From Pollenia angustigena (lineage: Eukaryota; Arthropoda; Insecta; Diptera; Polleniidae): a stretch of 64,000 bases of DNA. The stretch covers positions 111,065,802-111,129,801 of the forward strand of contig OV884058.1 of assembly GCA_930367215.1 (NCBI GenBank). Reading direction: 5' to 3'. The notes under the pieces were generated by a model that saw only the letters and a list, made by a program, of their open reading frames with translations, was not told the origin of the DNA and ran no database searches. Numbering within the stretch: the first letter of the stretch is position 1; each line of letters begins with the position of its first letter. This document shows positions 1-10,319 of the stretch, in pieces. Both the position numbers and the translations under genes were made by a program.

Positions 1-719
1 TTTGAATTTAAAATAAGAAATTTAAAAAAAAAAACCATATAAAACTTATTGATCAAAATGTTGTTTATTGACATGTGCATATTTGCCTCTATCTTGTCAA
101 TTTGCACATGTGCAGTTTTAAGCGTTTTTCTCTTGTTTTTTTTTTCTTCTTTTTTGTCTAAAACAAAACTCTGAAACGACACCATTCAATTCTCATGAAG
201 ATGCAAAGAAAAACGAATGAAAACAAAAAATATTGTTTTAAAAAATGCGTAGGTTTGGTTTTATCTGTTAGAGGCAATAAATATTATTAATATGCAATTT
301 ATTTAAGTTAAATATTCATAATATTTTGTAAATATTTATTAATTAAATGCACACATACAGAGCTCAAATACTGCCAGTCAATTTAAGACAAGAGTCAAGA
401 AAATGTTTGAAAAATTGAATATATTAAAAAAAAATAAATATATAAGAATGGATTATATATAAATTAAAAATAAATTTAAAAAAAGTGGAAAAAGCACATT
501 TTTCGTTAAAAAATTGTTTTTAACGTATTATGAACACTTTAACCATAGCATTGCCACCAGCAACAATATTATGGTTAAATTAGTCTTCTATCAATTTTTT
601 TTGCTCTTGAGATTCTGGTCATCTTTTTCGGTTTTTAGAAGAGCAGGTTGACTACATAAAAAGAAAACTTAAAACATAATTAGCAATATGGCAAACAAAT
701 TTACTTTTTAATTTTCAAG
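1..719. other. AT-rich noncoding stretch
   Basis: No coding signal or clear terminal inverted repeat is seen. The only structure is a loose inverted pair built on ACATGTGCA / TGCACATGT near 70-115 and an imperfect AACCATA / TATGGTTA pair near 540-577. Homopolymer A and T runs are common. Confidence 0.5.
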
Positions 720-2030
720 CTATAAATGCCGAATGATTTCACTGTGCAAGAAATTGACACATTTTTTTGAGACAAGCTGGGCACCTGGCGTTTCAACCTA
801 ATTCGGGTACGCTGAACCCAGTGGTGCTAGCCGCTTTTAAGGTTAGCTCTGGTTTTCAAAACATACGTTCGCGTAACTCAAAAACGCTTTAGCTTCCCTG
901 CAAATAAAATTGGACCACCTGATCCATTTTGAAAAAATGGACTACTCCATGTACTGGTCCGATGTAATGCAAGCATGGACCATGCCATTGTTAAAAAGTG
1001 TTTGTAGTGAGACGACATGTCTTCGATTTTTAACGACGTGCTTTCGTTTTTAAACGATTTTAAAACTAATCCTCTTGTGTATACCATGGAGTAGTTTTAA
1101 AACTACTCCTTAGTGGTCCAAAGGTGGGTTATATGGTCCTCCCCTAGGACATCGTATGGTTAAATAGACCATGTGTTTTCCATACGTTTGGGTTACTTTT
1201 GGGCTAGTCCTGGTCCCTTGTGGGCTACTCTTTACACGCGTGTTTGGACTGGTCCTATTATTTGCAGGGTTATTGTAAAAACTAAATAAAACCAAAATTT
1301 TGCAATAAAATTTCTTTTAAGAAAAGTAAAACTTTTTTCTAAGATACGATTTCGTTTTAGAAACATATTTTTTTTTTACAAAAAAAAATAATTTTTTAAA
1401 CACATTTTAAATAACAAAATCTTTTGAAATTAACATTTTAAATTTTTTGTTTTTTTTTTTAATTCTTTAAAAATTGGAAAATGCATCTGTATGCTTCTAA
1501 ATTTTTACAGACATATAAAAAACGAAGCTGCAAACAAAACAAACCATAAATGATTAAAAACTGTAAGCAACTTTTGGTTATAAAAATTTAATAAAGCCAA
1601 TAAATTTAAGAATTTCATGAAACGCAATATTTTTATGAGTGCCCCCCCCCAAGAAGTGGTGATTAGGGGCAAGTATGTTTCAAGAAAATGTTAAGGACAA
1701 AAAATTAATTGAAGTCGGTCAATTTATAGGACTTTTTCTTCAATATATCTCTAGTCTGCATTGAACATTTTGCATGGGGCCCCCTTAAGGAATGGTGATA
1801 GCGGGCAGGTTTGTCAGAAATAAATGATTAAAATGAAAAATAATGAGTTGGTCATACATTTGACTCATCTAGGGGCATCCTAGGCGCTGCAAGGACTAAA
1901 TTTAATAATTTCGTTCAACGGCCATATTTCTATGGTTGAAATTTTTAAATTTGGCTGCTGCAGTGCCTAGGATGCCCCTAAATATACAATTAAAAAAATT
2001 ATTAATTGGAAACGGAGAATGCCTACTTAC
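720..2030. repeat. Dispersed foldback repeat, copy 1
   Basis: The part around 740-890 (GACAAGCTGGGCACCTGGCG, ATTCGGGTACGCTGA) matches 40594-40790, and in reverse complement 44820-44985. The part at 1610-1960 (AAGAAGTGGTGAT, GTTAAGGACAAAAAATTAA, TAGGGGCATCCTAGGCGCTG) matches 40850-41160 in reverse complement. The order and orientation of the blocks differ between copies, as expected for a palindromic (foldback) element. A separate MITE is inserted at 896-1269. No coding capacity was recognised. Confidence 0.65.
896..1269. mobile_element. MITE inside foldback repeat
   Basis: The ends CCCTGCAAATAA (left) and TTATTTGCAGGG (right) are inverted repeats, and the matching repeat at 40.7 kb lacks this 374-bp segment. 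The interior holds a perfect palindrome, GGAGTAGTTT/AAACTACTCC, at 1088-1109. The target-site duplication is not clear (2-3 bp at most). No transposase is encoded. Confidence 0.55.
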
Positions 2031-2126
2031 TTAATCAGCTATTACAGAACATTGGTAGCTGTAGCCGAACGTAAAAAAGATTTCCAAGCGCTTCGATCTT
2101 TTGCGCTTTTTTTTGTCTTCCTCCCC

Positions 2127-2990
2127 CTAAACTTTCCACCGGAGTTTTGGACTTGCCCTTCTGCGTAAACCGTCACCAGGTTCGTATGCAAAAGGCCTAT
2201 TAGCTGGAGCATCTTCATTAATTATCACAGCATGACGCTTAACTATGTTGGCATATAACTCGTACAAGTCTTGGTTCATACGACACCGATATTCTTTGTC
2301 AACGCAGATTGGTCCATAGATTTTACAAAGAAATTGTCCCTCGCAAAATCCAACAACTGCCTCGTCTGCTTTCGCAAATAACAATGCTTCAGAGCGATAT
2401 ACCAGCACGGGTACTATCAGTGTCTTGAAGACGGTGATTTTGGTCAGTCAAAAGATGACTTTGTTCATAAATTGCTTGCTTAGTCCGAAGTAGCAGCTAT
2501 TAGCCAGGAATGTTCTTCGTTTTATCTTAAAACTGATGTTGTTTGTTTTGCTTATGGTGGTGCCGACGTAGATAAAATCATTGACTATCTCAATGTTGTG
2601 ATTCGGTCTACTAGAAGTCTTGGCGGCAGATACCAGCAACTTGGTTTTATGTACGTTTTCAGCCAGACCCATTTTGGAAGATTTCTTTTCGACTGCTTCA
2701 AATGTTGCAGTTACTGCTTGCAATGTTCGACCTATGATGTCGATATCTTCGGCATAAGCAGGCAGCTTATGGTGCTTTGTGTGTAGTTTGTCCTATTCAC
2801 ATCTGCGTCTCGTATCACTTTTTCGAGCAGGATGTTAAAAAGGTCACACCTTGTCTGATCACTCGTAGTGGCTTTTTTCTATTTAAACTGACGATATCAT
2901 ATCAGTTAAGGTTATCATTTGGTATCCTTGCATATAATCTTTGCAAGAATACCAAACTCAATCATGGCTTGAAACATCTTTGAATGTATG
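2127..2990 (-). pseudogene. Non-LTR retrotransposon reverse transcriptase relic
   Basis: Reading the minus strand gives the C-terminal half of a LINE-type reverse transcriptase. In order it shows a degraded IRQGV...LLEKVIRDA block (about 2990-2790, frameshifted), the catalytic loop as AYAEDIDIIGRT at about 2760-2725, then LQAVTATFEAVEKKSSKMGL and VNDFIYVGTTIS, and finally KIYGPICVDKEYR, DLYELY and EDAPANR in the 2127-2408 frame. The catalytic box should read Y/FADD. Here it is YAED (2745-2756), so one metal-binding aspartate is replaced. At least two frameshifts separate the blocks, and both the 5' part (endonuclease, early RT) and the 3' tail are missing. The order of motifs is that of the RTE/jockey-like reverse transcriptases common in insects; the exact clade is not settled. 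It is dead. Confidence 0.85.
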
Positions 2991-3790
2991 GGGCTGTCAA
3001 TTTGTAAGGTGATGAGCAACAAGCAACGGCTCTGAGTGGTTCTAACCTTCGACACCCGTTTAAGGTAGTGAGCTTCGGGATAGTAACCCACACTCTTGAA
3101 ATGTTCTTACTATGAAGAAACGAAAGAAAAGAAAACTGAGAATAGTTTCCCATTGAAAACAGCTTAATTTATTCTTAGTTATTCCAACGGGAATACATTT
3201 TTCCTACTGAGAAAAGTTTAGTTGATTCATTACATATCAATCTATTAAAAAAACAAATCAAAGTGGCGCCTAATATAACTGCTTATTTCAAAACTCCCAT
3301 AGTTAGCTTTACGAGTTGAATTAGCACAACCATAAAAAAATAGTTTAAGACTGGGCTTAAAATACATAAAAATTCAGTACAAAACTCGCTAAAGGAAAAT
3401 AATCCATACGTAAATCTTTTTCGGAATACAAATAAATCATAAAATTTACTCAGCTCTAATCACGATTTGAACAGACGAATTCTTTGACGTAATTGAATAC
3501 ATGAACGTTTCGGAATTCGCAAATAACATTTAATCCAGTATTATTGAAATTCAATAAAACAGTTCTTGAATAACAAAAAAAAAGTAATTATTGTTGCTGG
3601 CACGGCAACAAAGTATTTTAAATAAAAGTAGCGGATGCTTTGATGTTTTAAATTATTTAAATAAATTTTTTCTAACCACGCTTAGAGCATGATTTGACTA
3701 TTTGCAGTTTAATTTTAGAAATTGTATGTATTAAAGTCAAGTTATGTTGTGGGAATTTAAATTTATCACTTAGTTAATATCAAAATAAAA
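2991..3790. other. Noncoding stretch
   Basis: The first ~100 bp may continue the reverse transcriptase relic beyond recognition. The rest is AT-rich with no supported feature. Confidence 0.4.
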
Positions 3791-3792
3791 TA

Positions 3793-3937
3793 ACCCAGCA
3801 AACAGTGTTCAAGTAAAATATTACAGAACTTTAAAAAACTATCTGATCACATTTGCTTTTTAATTTTAGATTATAAAAAATTTATCTTACACTTTTCTTT
3901 AATTTAACATTTAACCAAAAAAATTTCTTTGCTGGGT
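3793..3937. mobile_element. 145-bp TA-flanked MITE (ACCCAGC ends)
   Basis: The left end ACCCAGCAAA and right end TTTGCTGGGT are inverted repeats, each bordered by TA (3791-3792 and 3938-3939), the target duplication typical of Tc1/mariner-type elements. The interior is AT-rich and has no ORF. Confidence 0.65.
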
Positions 3938-3939
3938 TA

Positions 3940-4560
3940 CGTTTCTACACACAGTGGGATATTTGCCAAAAATGAGAAAAAATAATGTGTATGAAAATCT
4001 GAATATGTGACACTAGCACAGCAAGAAACGTGTGACACACACTTTCCAAGCTCACTCCTTTTGTCAAATGGCTGACTGTTTATGTACCAGTGTGTGTGTA
4101 ATTTTGTTTTTGTTGATGTTGTTGGTTGTTTGTGTATTTTGCTCTTTACTCATTCAAATGCTTGACAGAATGTTGATTTATTTGGTGCTGTCATGCACAG
4201 TAACAGTAAACATACAGTTACCAATTGATTTGCAAGTTCTGTCGTTGTGTTTTAAAGTTCTATTTAAATTGTTTTTGTAGCTTTTGTTTACTCTCATTAT
4301 GGGATGAGTAGGCATAATTGGCTTTTCGAAGTGATTGTAACCCACGTTGTGATTTAAAACTTATTCAGGGCACAATCGAAGTTATGTTTTAGAAAATGTC
4401 ATTAATAATTGTTTACGTATCAAGGCTGGAAAGTGACTGGAATATGGCATCAACAGAAAGCTTTACTTAAAGGGTTTAGAAACTGAAGACTAAAATTTTT
4501 TTTATAAAATTAAAAATTTGCTTCTTCAAAAGTGTTTCACTGCAAGCTGACTACTAGCAA
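3940..4560. other. T/G-rich noncoding stretch
   Basis: Contains TG- and TTG-rich runs around 4085-4150. Open frames here are short and low-complexity. No feature is supported. Confidence 0.4.
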
Positions 4561-6010
4561 GACTTTTCTGTAACACACTTTTTACTGGGAAGAGTTTTTT
4601 TTTTTTTTTTTTTGTAGAGAAATTTCGACATAAACTAATTTTAAATAAAATTTAAACTTTTGTTAAGGAAAAATATTATATTAAATATTTTTGTAAAAAA
4701 AGGGGTTTCTATAAAGAGAAAAGGCGAGGAAAAAAGCGAACACATTCGATTGCTAATTTTTTCTATAGAACACTTTTAAATGTTAACAACATTTTTCTAA
4801 AGAAAAGTTTCAATTGAGAATAGTTTTTATGGAAAACTTTCGACTGAGAATAGTTATTATATGGAAAAATTTGATGTGAGAACAGTTTTTTGTTGAATGT
4901 TTTGGACAAAGAACAGTTTTCTGCAGCAACATTTTAAAATAATATACTAAAATGCCAACTTGTGAGGGAAAAATTTTATGTGAGAACAGTTTTTTATTGA
5001 AGGTTTTGGACAAAGAACAGTTTTTTGCAGCAAAATTTTAAAATAATATACAAAAAACCCAACTTATAAGGGAAAAGCTTGATGTGAGAACAGTTTTTTA
5101 TTGAAGTTTTTGAACCAAGAACAGTTTTCTGCAGCAAAATCTTAAAAAAATATACAAAAATTCCAACTTGTGAGGGAAAAATTTGATGTGAGAACAGTTT
5201 TGTTTTGAAGGTTTTGGACAAAGAACAGCTTTCAACAGCAAAATCTCTAAAGAATATATATAAGAATTCTATCTTGGAAGAGCTTCATCTAGAAAGCTTT
5301 CTATTGAGATGAGTCTTCTAAAGAAAATTTTTAAACGGAAACAATTTTCTGTTTAAAACTTTATAGTAAATTTTCGACTGTAAATGGTTTGCAAAAAATT
5401 TTAGACTTCGAAAAGATTTAACAGAAATAAAAATATGGGCTGCAACGAGTTTTTAATCGGCAACTTTAGGCTGGCAAAAGTTTCCAAAAAAAAATAAAAG
5501 ATCAAGAATTCTCTAAAGAAAAGTTTAGTGGGAAAACTTTCCTTTAAAAACTGTTTGAATGGTAGAAAATTTTTCACTGAAAAGACGATTTCGTTGACGG
5601 AGTTTTAATTTTATTAGACCATTCTATTTGTAATGAGGAGAACAGTTTTGTGTAGAAATAATTTTCTAGAAAATTTAGAAGAACAAACTGTTTTACCAAC
5701 AAGAGTTGTTCATAGAATATATATTTTTTAATCGGATTGTTTAAATGGTTTGACAGAAAACAGTTTTCTATCAAAAAATTCAATTAATAACGTCTGGAAA
5801 CAGTTCGATTGGGAACAGTTTAATAGAACATGGTGGTTTCGTTTTTTTTTTATTACAGAATGTTCATTTGAAAACAGTTTGTTTGAACGTGAATTACTGC
5901 CAGAATTTTTTAATAATATAAATTTGTAGGAACAGTTTTTTCTATTGTAATCTTTTAAAAGAGCTGCCTTATAGTTTTTATTTTGGTTTAAAAACTATCA
6001 ACAGGGAACA
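4560..6010. repeat. Degenerate GAACAGTTTT minisatellite
   Basis: Variants of GAGAACAGTTTT, GAGAATAGTT, GAACACTTTT and GAAAAGTTT recur every few tens of bases across the whole stretch. They suggest an old tandem array of short units decayed by substitutions and indels. The best-ordered portion is listed separately at 4861-5280. Minus-strand open frames across it (4810-5221, 5574-5783) are by-products of repeat composition. Confidence 0.6.
4861..5280. repeat. Four-copy 104-bp tandem repeat
   Basis: The motif ATGTGAGAACAGTTTT occurs at phase positions 4877, 4981, 5085 and 5189 (first base of TGAGAACAG), exactly 104 bp apart. Each unit continues with TTTTGGACAAAGAACAGTTTT, then GCAGCAAAAT, then CCAACTTGTGAGGGAAAA. 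Because 104 is not a multiple of 3 the frame rotates between units. Confidence 0.9.
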
Positions 6011-7600
6011 CTTTTCTTATTCCTTTTTTAATTTTGTAGCGCATCCATTATTCTACCTTTTCAAATTTCCGCAATTTCCTCTCGAATTTAAGCTTTTAAA
6101 ACAATTGTCAGCTTAAAAAAAAAGTTTAGCAAACAAATTTACATTAAATGCATGAGAGGGCTAAAATAACACAATAAAAAAAGGGAACAAAAAGAAAAAA
6201 ATGCATTAGATTGTCAACGCATTGTTGAAGTACAAAACACGAAGTTGTGTTACTTTGTTTGCTGGCATTTAGCAATTTTTTTTTTGTTGTTGCTGCTGTC
6301 GTTTTTTGTTGTGGCTGTGCTTTTGTCATTGTTACCAACACTCAACTACTGTTGCCGATCGACGACAACGATCAAAAAGGTGATCTGTTGGTGAATTGTG
6401 TGAGCTTGACAGATCACAAATCACACCTCTTTTGTTTTTTATTTCTAGCAAATTTACAATTTTCAGTGGAGAACTAGAGTTTTTTTGTTATTGTTGTTGT
6501 TGCTGTGGCTGAGATTTGTGGTGTTTGTTGAAAGCAATAGCAACAAAAACAACAATAGCATTATTATTTACAAGAAAAAAGGCATTTAATAGCAATAACT
6601 ATATTTTGCATATAAAACAGTCATATAAATGCATATTAAATGCCTAAATTGTCTTTGGAAAATTATCAAACAAAGATTTCTTTTCAAAACGTATGCGAAT
6701 AAGAAACCTTTAAATAAATTTATTAGAATTTATAGTCAGTTAGTCATTTAGTCAGTCATACACAAAGTTGTTTTGCCTCAAAAGTGCAGTTGGGTAGTAG
6801 TCGTTTTATAGAAGTAACCAAAGGTGGGCGTTAATTTTAAGATCTTTACGAGTTGAAACAAAAAAAAAAAAAGAAACAAAAAAATGAGAAAAATACCAAC
6901 AATTTCTTACACAATTTGCTAACAAGCCCACAAAGTACGACAATTCAAGTTAAAATGTTGTTAAAATTATTACTGAAACAAAAAATTGTATTGAAATATT
7001 AGCGGCGGCAGCAGCAACAATAACAACAAAGGCAAACAACAAAAATAATAATTGTTGTCTTAATAAATTTTCAAAGGTTTTGTTTTGTTGTTGCTCTTGG
7101 TTGTTTGTTGCCAATTGTTTTTGGGCCATAATTGCTGGTTTGTTTCTATATTTGGTATGAATAGTGTGTGATCGTGTGTAATTTAAATGTCACCCAGTGT
7201 AAATCCGCACCGCCACCAACAACAATATGGCAACCAAACAACCAACACTCACTCACTCTACTACCGTCACTTATTCATTCATTTGCTGTTAAATGTAATC
7301 GTTTAGATCTGTCGGATAAGTCAATCAATGTGATTTCTTCTAGACATAATTAACATTTTCGAAATAAACAAAACATAAACAAACACACATTTAATCTACG
7401 AACATACACGGGACAAAAATCCAAAAGTTTTTAAGGTGTGTTTAACAGTGTGAAGTGAGGGTGAAAAAGTCAGCGATGAAAATCTAAATAAATTTTGAAT
7501 CCTTGATTTTGATTGCATGTATTTTAAATTAAGAAAGAATTTGCTAGTATTCGATGAAACTAATTAAAAGCCAAAATTCACTTTCAAAAATCTCTGGTTA
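6011..7600. other. CAA/TTG-rich noncoding DNA
   Basis: Imperfect CAA, CAG and TTG runs recur (6280-6310, 6480-6560, 7000-7120). A cluster of fly initiator-like TCAGT words occurs at 6731-6757. No exon with a recognisable protein or clean splice pair was found. It could be an intron or flank of a host gene. Confidence 0.4.
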
Positions 7601-7630
7601 GATTTTCTGGAATTACCAATAGAATTAAAA

Positions 7631-7771
7631 AAGGGTGTCCCAAAATTAACGCAAGATTTGAATTAAATAGAAAACACAGTTTTTATTCTGTTTTTTTTTT
7701 ATAGGGTCGCCAACACTTTACCGTACAAATGGCGACAAATTCAAAGCTAGCGTTAATTTTGGGACACCCTT
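7631..7771. mobile_element. 141-bp MITE with AAGGGTGTCCC ends
   Basis: The left arm begins AAGGGTGTCCCAAAATTAAC and the right arm is its exact reverse complement over 22-23 bp (7750-7772). The right side is followed by TA; the left dinucleotide is AA, read as a mutated TA. The first ten bases match the end of the mariner fragment at 34520, so a DD41D-type transposase is a plausible mobiliser. That link is inference. Confidence 0.8.
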
Positions 7772-7928
7772 TATATTGTCCATTTGACATTTAGATCAAA
7801 AGTTACTTTAAAAAACATCTGTTGGCACAGAATTATTGAAGAAACCTCACGCTTGATAGCTCAACGTTTTCTTTAGTAATTTTTCTTGCGATAGCTTAAC
7901 ATTTTCTAAAGAAAGCTCCTCCTTAGTA

Positions 7929-8799
7929 ATGGGTGATTTTTTAGCTATTATCTTTTTGGCAACACTGGATTAAACAGCTGACGCACGTTTCGTGTTTTGT
8001 TTCACTATCAAACATCTTCAGTTTCGTCTATAATTTAACCATGAATCGTCTTATAAACGAACAACGCTTGCAAATTATTGAATTTTATTATCAAAATGCG
8101 TGCTCTGTTAAGAAAGTTCATCGCGCGCTTTTTCCATTTTATGGTCAGTTTAATCGGGCTCAATGGGTACGTTAATAAGCAGAATTGTCGATTTTGGAGT
8201 GAAGATCAGCTAATGCATCCAGAAAAAGTCACAGTTTGGTGCGGCTGGTGGCATCATTGGACTTTACTTCTTCAAAGATGATTCGAATCGTAACGTAACT
8301 GTGAATGGTGAGCGCTACCGTGAGATACCCAACTTTTTTTTGCCCAAAATGCAAGAGCTTGACTTGCATGACATGTGGTTTCAACAAGACGGTGCCACAT
8401 GCCACACAGCACGCTTAACAATGGACTTATTGAGAGGCGAGTTCGGTGAACATTTTATTTCACGTTCGGGACCGGTCAATTGGCCGCCTAGATCATGCGA
8501 TTTAACGCCTTTAGACTGTTTTTTTGTAGGGCTTTGTTAAAGCTCATGTCTATACACACATGCCCGCTTCAATTGACGCATTGGAAGACAACATTGAAGC
8601 ATTTATTCATGAGATACCGGCCGAAATGTTTGTAAGAGTATGCCAATATTGGACTTAGCGGATGGACCATTTGAGGCGCAGTCACGGTCAACATTTACAT
8701 GAAATAATCTTCAAACATTAAATTATATGGATTTCATGAATTTTTCTGAATTTTATGTGTTTTTTTAGACTTTCCTATAGATCTTAAAAAATCACCCGA
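7929..8799 (+). mobile_element. DD41D (rosa-like) mariner, deletion derivative, copy 1
   Basis: The ends ATGGGTGATTTTTTA (left) and TAAAAAATCACCCGA (right) are inverted repeats with flanking TA at 7927-7928 and 8800-8801. At 871 bp it is shorter than an intact element of this type (about 1.2-1.3 kb expected from a ~340-residue transposase), because the transposase is internally deleted. It lies within the minisatellite. Confidence 0.9.
8041..8721 (+). pseudogene. DD41D mariner transposase, internally deleted
   Basis: The start is the ATG at 8041: MNRLINEQRLQIIEFYYQNA, a helix-turn-helix N-terminus. After KKVHRAL...FYGQFN the reading jumps at about 8158 to NGYVNKQNCRFW, so the second half of the DNA-binding region and the segment holding the first catalytic Asp (SDEAHF in relatives) are gone. 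Downstream are MHPEKVTVWCG, VNGERYREIPNFF and DMWFQQDGATCHTA (second Asp), then NWPPRSCDLTPLD (third Asp). There are 41 residues between the second and third Asp, which defines the DD41D class described from rosa elements of Ceratitis. A stop near 8178, another deletion at 8212, a frameshift near 8530 and a stop (TAG) near 8658 finish it off. C-terminus EIIFKH at 8718. Not functional. Confidence 0.92.
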
Positions 8800-9015
8800 T
8801 AGTTCAGGATTAATTTAAAAAATCTCTTGCTCAATAGCTAAAAATTACCTAATGAAATCTCTACCGCTTATAAGCTCAAGTTTTACAAAAACAATCGCTC
8901 GCTTTGTAGCTCAAGATTTATTAAATACAATTTCTCGCCTAATCCGTCAAGATTAACAAAAGAAATCTCTCGCAAAATTTTTCGAAATCACTCATAGAAT
9001 TAAATCTTCGGCCTA

Positions 9016-9246
9016 GAGTGTAAACCTGCTAAATCCACTTTTTAAGTAAATTGAGATTTTAATGCCGTATGGTAGAGAAAGATATACCTCGTCGACCAGC
9101 ATGTAGTTTTTCTTCAATTTGAGTCCTGAAGTGTGTCAAATCAATAATATTTTTGGTTTTCCTCTCAAGCAGCAAATAGGAAAAATAAAGAGTTTTTTGT
9201 CTCTCCTGTAAAATTTGTTAAAAGGGAGTTAGCAGGTTTACACTCT
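9016..9246. mobile_element. 231-bp TA-flanked MITE (GAGTGTAAACC ends)
   Basis: Perfect 17-bp inverted ends GAGTGTAAACCTGCTAA / TTAGCAGGTTTACACTC with TA on both sides (9014-9015, 9247-9248). No ORF inside. Inserted in the CTCGCTTAATAGCTCAAG minisatellite. Confidence 0.88.
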
Positions 9247-9861
9247 AAGCCGACGATATGTAGTTCAAGATATTCTATTTGACATTTAAATCAAAATTTA
9301 CTTAAACAAATATTTTACAGTTTAAGAACAGAATCACTGATTAAAGAAGAAATCTCTCGCTTGATATCTTTTCTTCCGATAGCTCAAAAATTTCTTAAAA
9401 AATCTCTCGCTTAATAGCTCAAGATTTACAGACGAAAAATCTAAAGAAATATACCGCGTAATAGCTCAAGCTTAACAAAAAAATCTCTCGCTTAAAAGTT
9501 TAGGATTTACAAAAGAAAAGTCTCGCTTAAAAGTGTAGAATTAATTAAAAACCCTTTCGCTTAATAGCTTAAGGTTAACTAATAAAATCTCAGTGTACAA
9601 GCTGAAGATTTACTAAAGAAATGTCTCGCTTAATAACCATTAAGTCCAATAATATCCATTTAGTGGTTTCAAAACCGCCAGCTAAACATCTGTCATCTGA
9701 AGTGTAATTTATTTATTGAAAGATTTGCCATTTTGCCTGAGGAACTAAAATTTCTCAGAGATCTAGAATCTAAATCAGCGCATTAGGAGTTTTCTAGCTA
9801 TCAAATATTTTTAGGTCAAGTTAGCGGTATAATCTCCATTTCTTATTTCTATTTCGTAGGT

Positions 9862-10314
9862 TATATTAAGCAGACAAAAAATAAATAAAAATTGATTTCA
9901 ATTAAAAAAATTGTTATATTAATAAAAATTAATTAAATTTGCACCAGTTAACCAATTAATAGTATTAATTAAATAGTTTTAGATATTAACAACATTTTCT
10001 GGGCACAGAAAAAATGTTCACCAAAATTTTTTCAATTCAATCGTAATGCTGTTTCAATTAACTTTTTTAATTGTTCCAATTAATTTGCCTTAATTGAAAA
10101 TAAAAATTATGATGTTTGTGTGTATGTTTTCATATTTGCAAATAAACCTTTAATCATGCGAATTAAACGTTTAATCAAGTTGATTAAACTTTTAATCAAG
10201 TCGATTAAACTTTTAACCAAGTTGATTAAACGTTTAATCAAGTGTATTTATTTATTTTTTTAAATTATATCACACATTTTTTGAAATTGAAATCAGTTTC
10301 TATTTTATTCTGTG
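9862..10314. mobile_element. CACAGAAAA-family TIR element with nested fragment
   Basis: The left part (ATTGATTTCAATTAAAA, then GCACCAGTTAACCAATTAAT) matches 57261-57330. The right end TTTTATTCTGTG followed by TA matches the family end. Between 10004 and about 10130 is a block starting CACAGAAAAAATGTTCACC that matches 51995-52120. The 10150-10250 interior is a run of GATTAAACGTTTAATCAAGT-like palindromes also present at 20560-20720. No coding capacity. Confidence 0.6.
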
Positions 10315-10319
10315 TAGAT

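Larger units (their letters stand above)
7800..9645. repeat. Degenerate ~45-bp minisatellite, interrupted
   Basis: Variants of TTAATAGCTCAAGATT...AAAGAAATCTCTCGC recur at 7840-7926, 8805-9005, 9330-9645 and once near 10381. A DD41D mariner (7929-8799) and a TA-flanked MITE (9016-9246) sit inside the array and account for the breaks. Unit length varies by several bases. Confidence 0.6.

Noticed and set aside
4810..5221. Two minus-strand frames with repeated KLFSH..FPSQVGI blocks
   Set aside because: They arise from translation of the 104-bp tandem repeat in rotating frames; no protein family and no constraint visible.
4861..5280. CRISPR-like array
   Set aside because: Whole units repeat, including the would-be spacers, and the sequence is eukaryotic; no cas genes.
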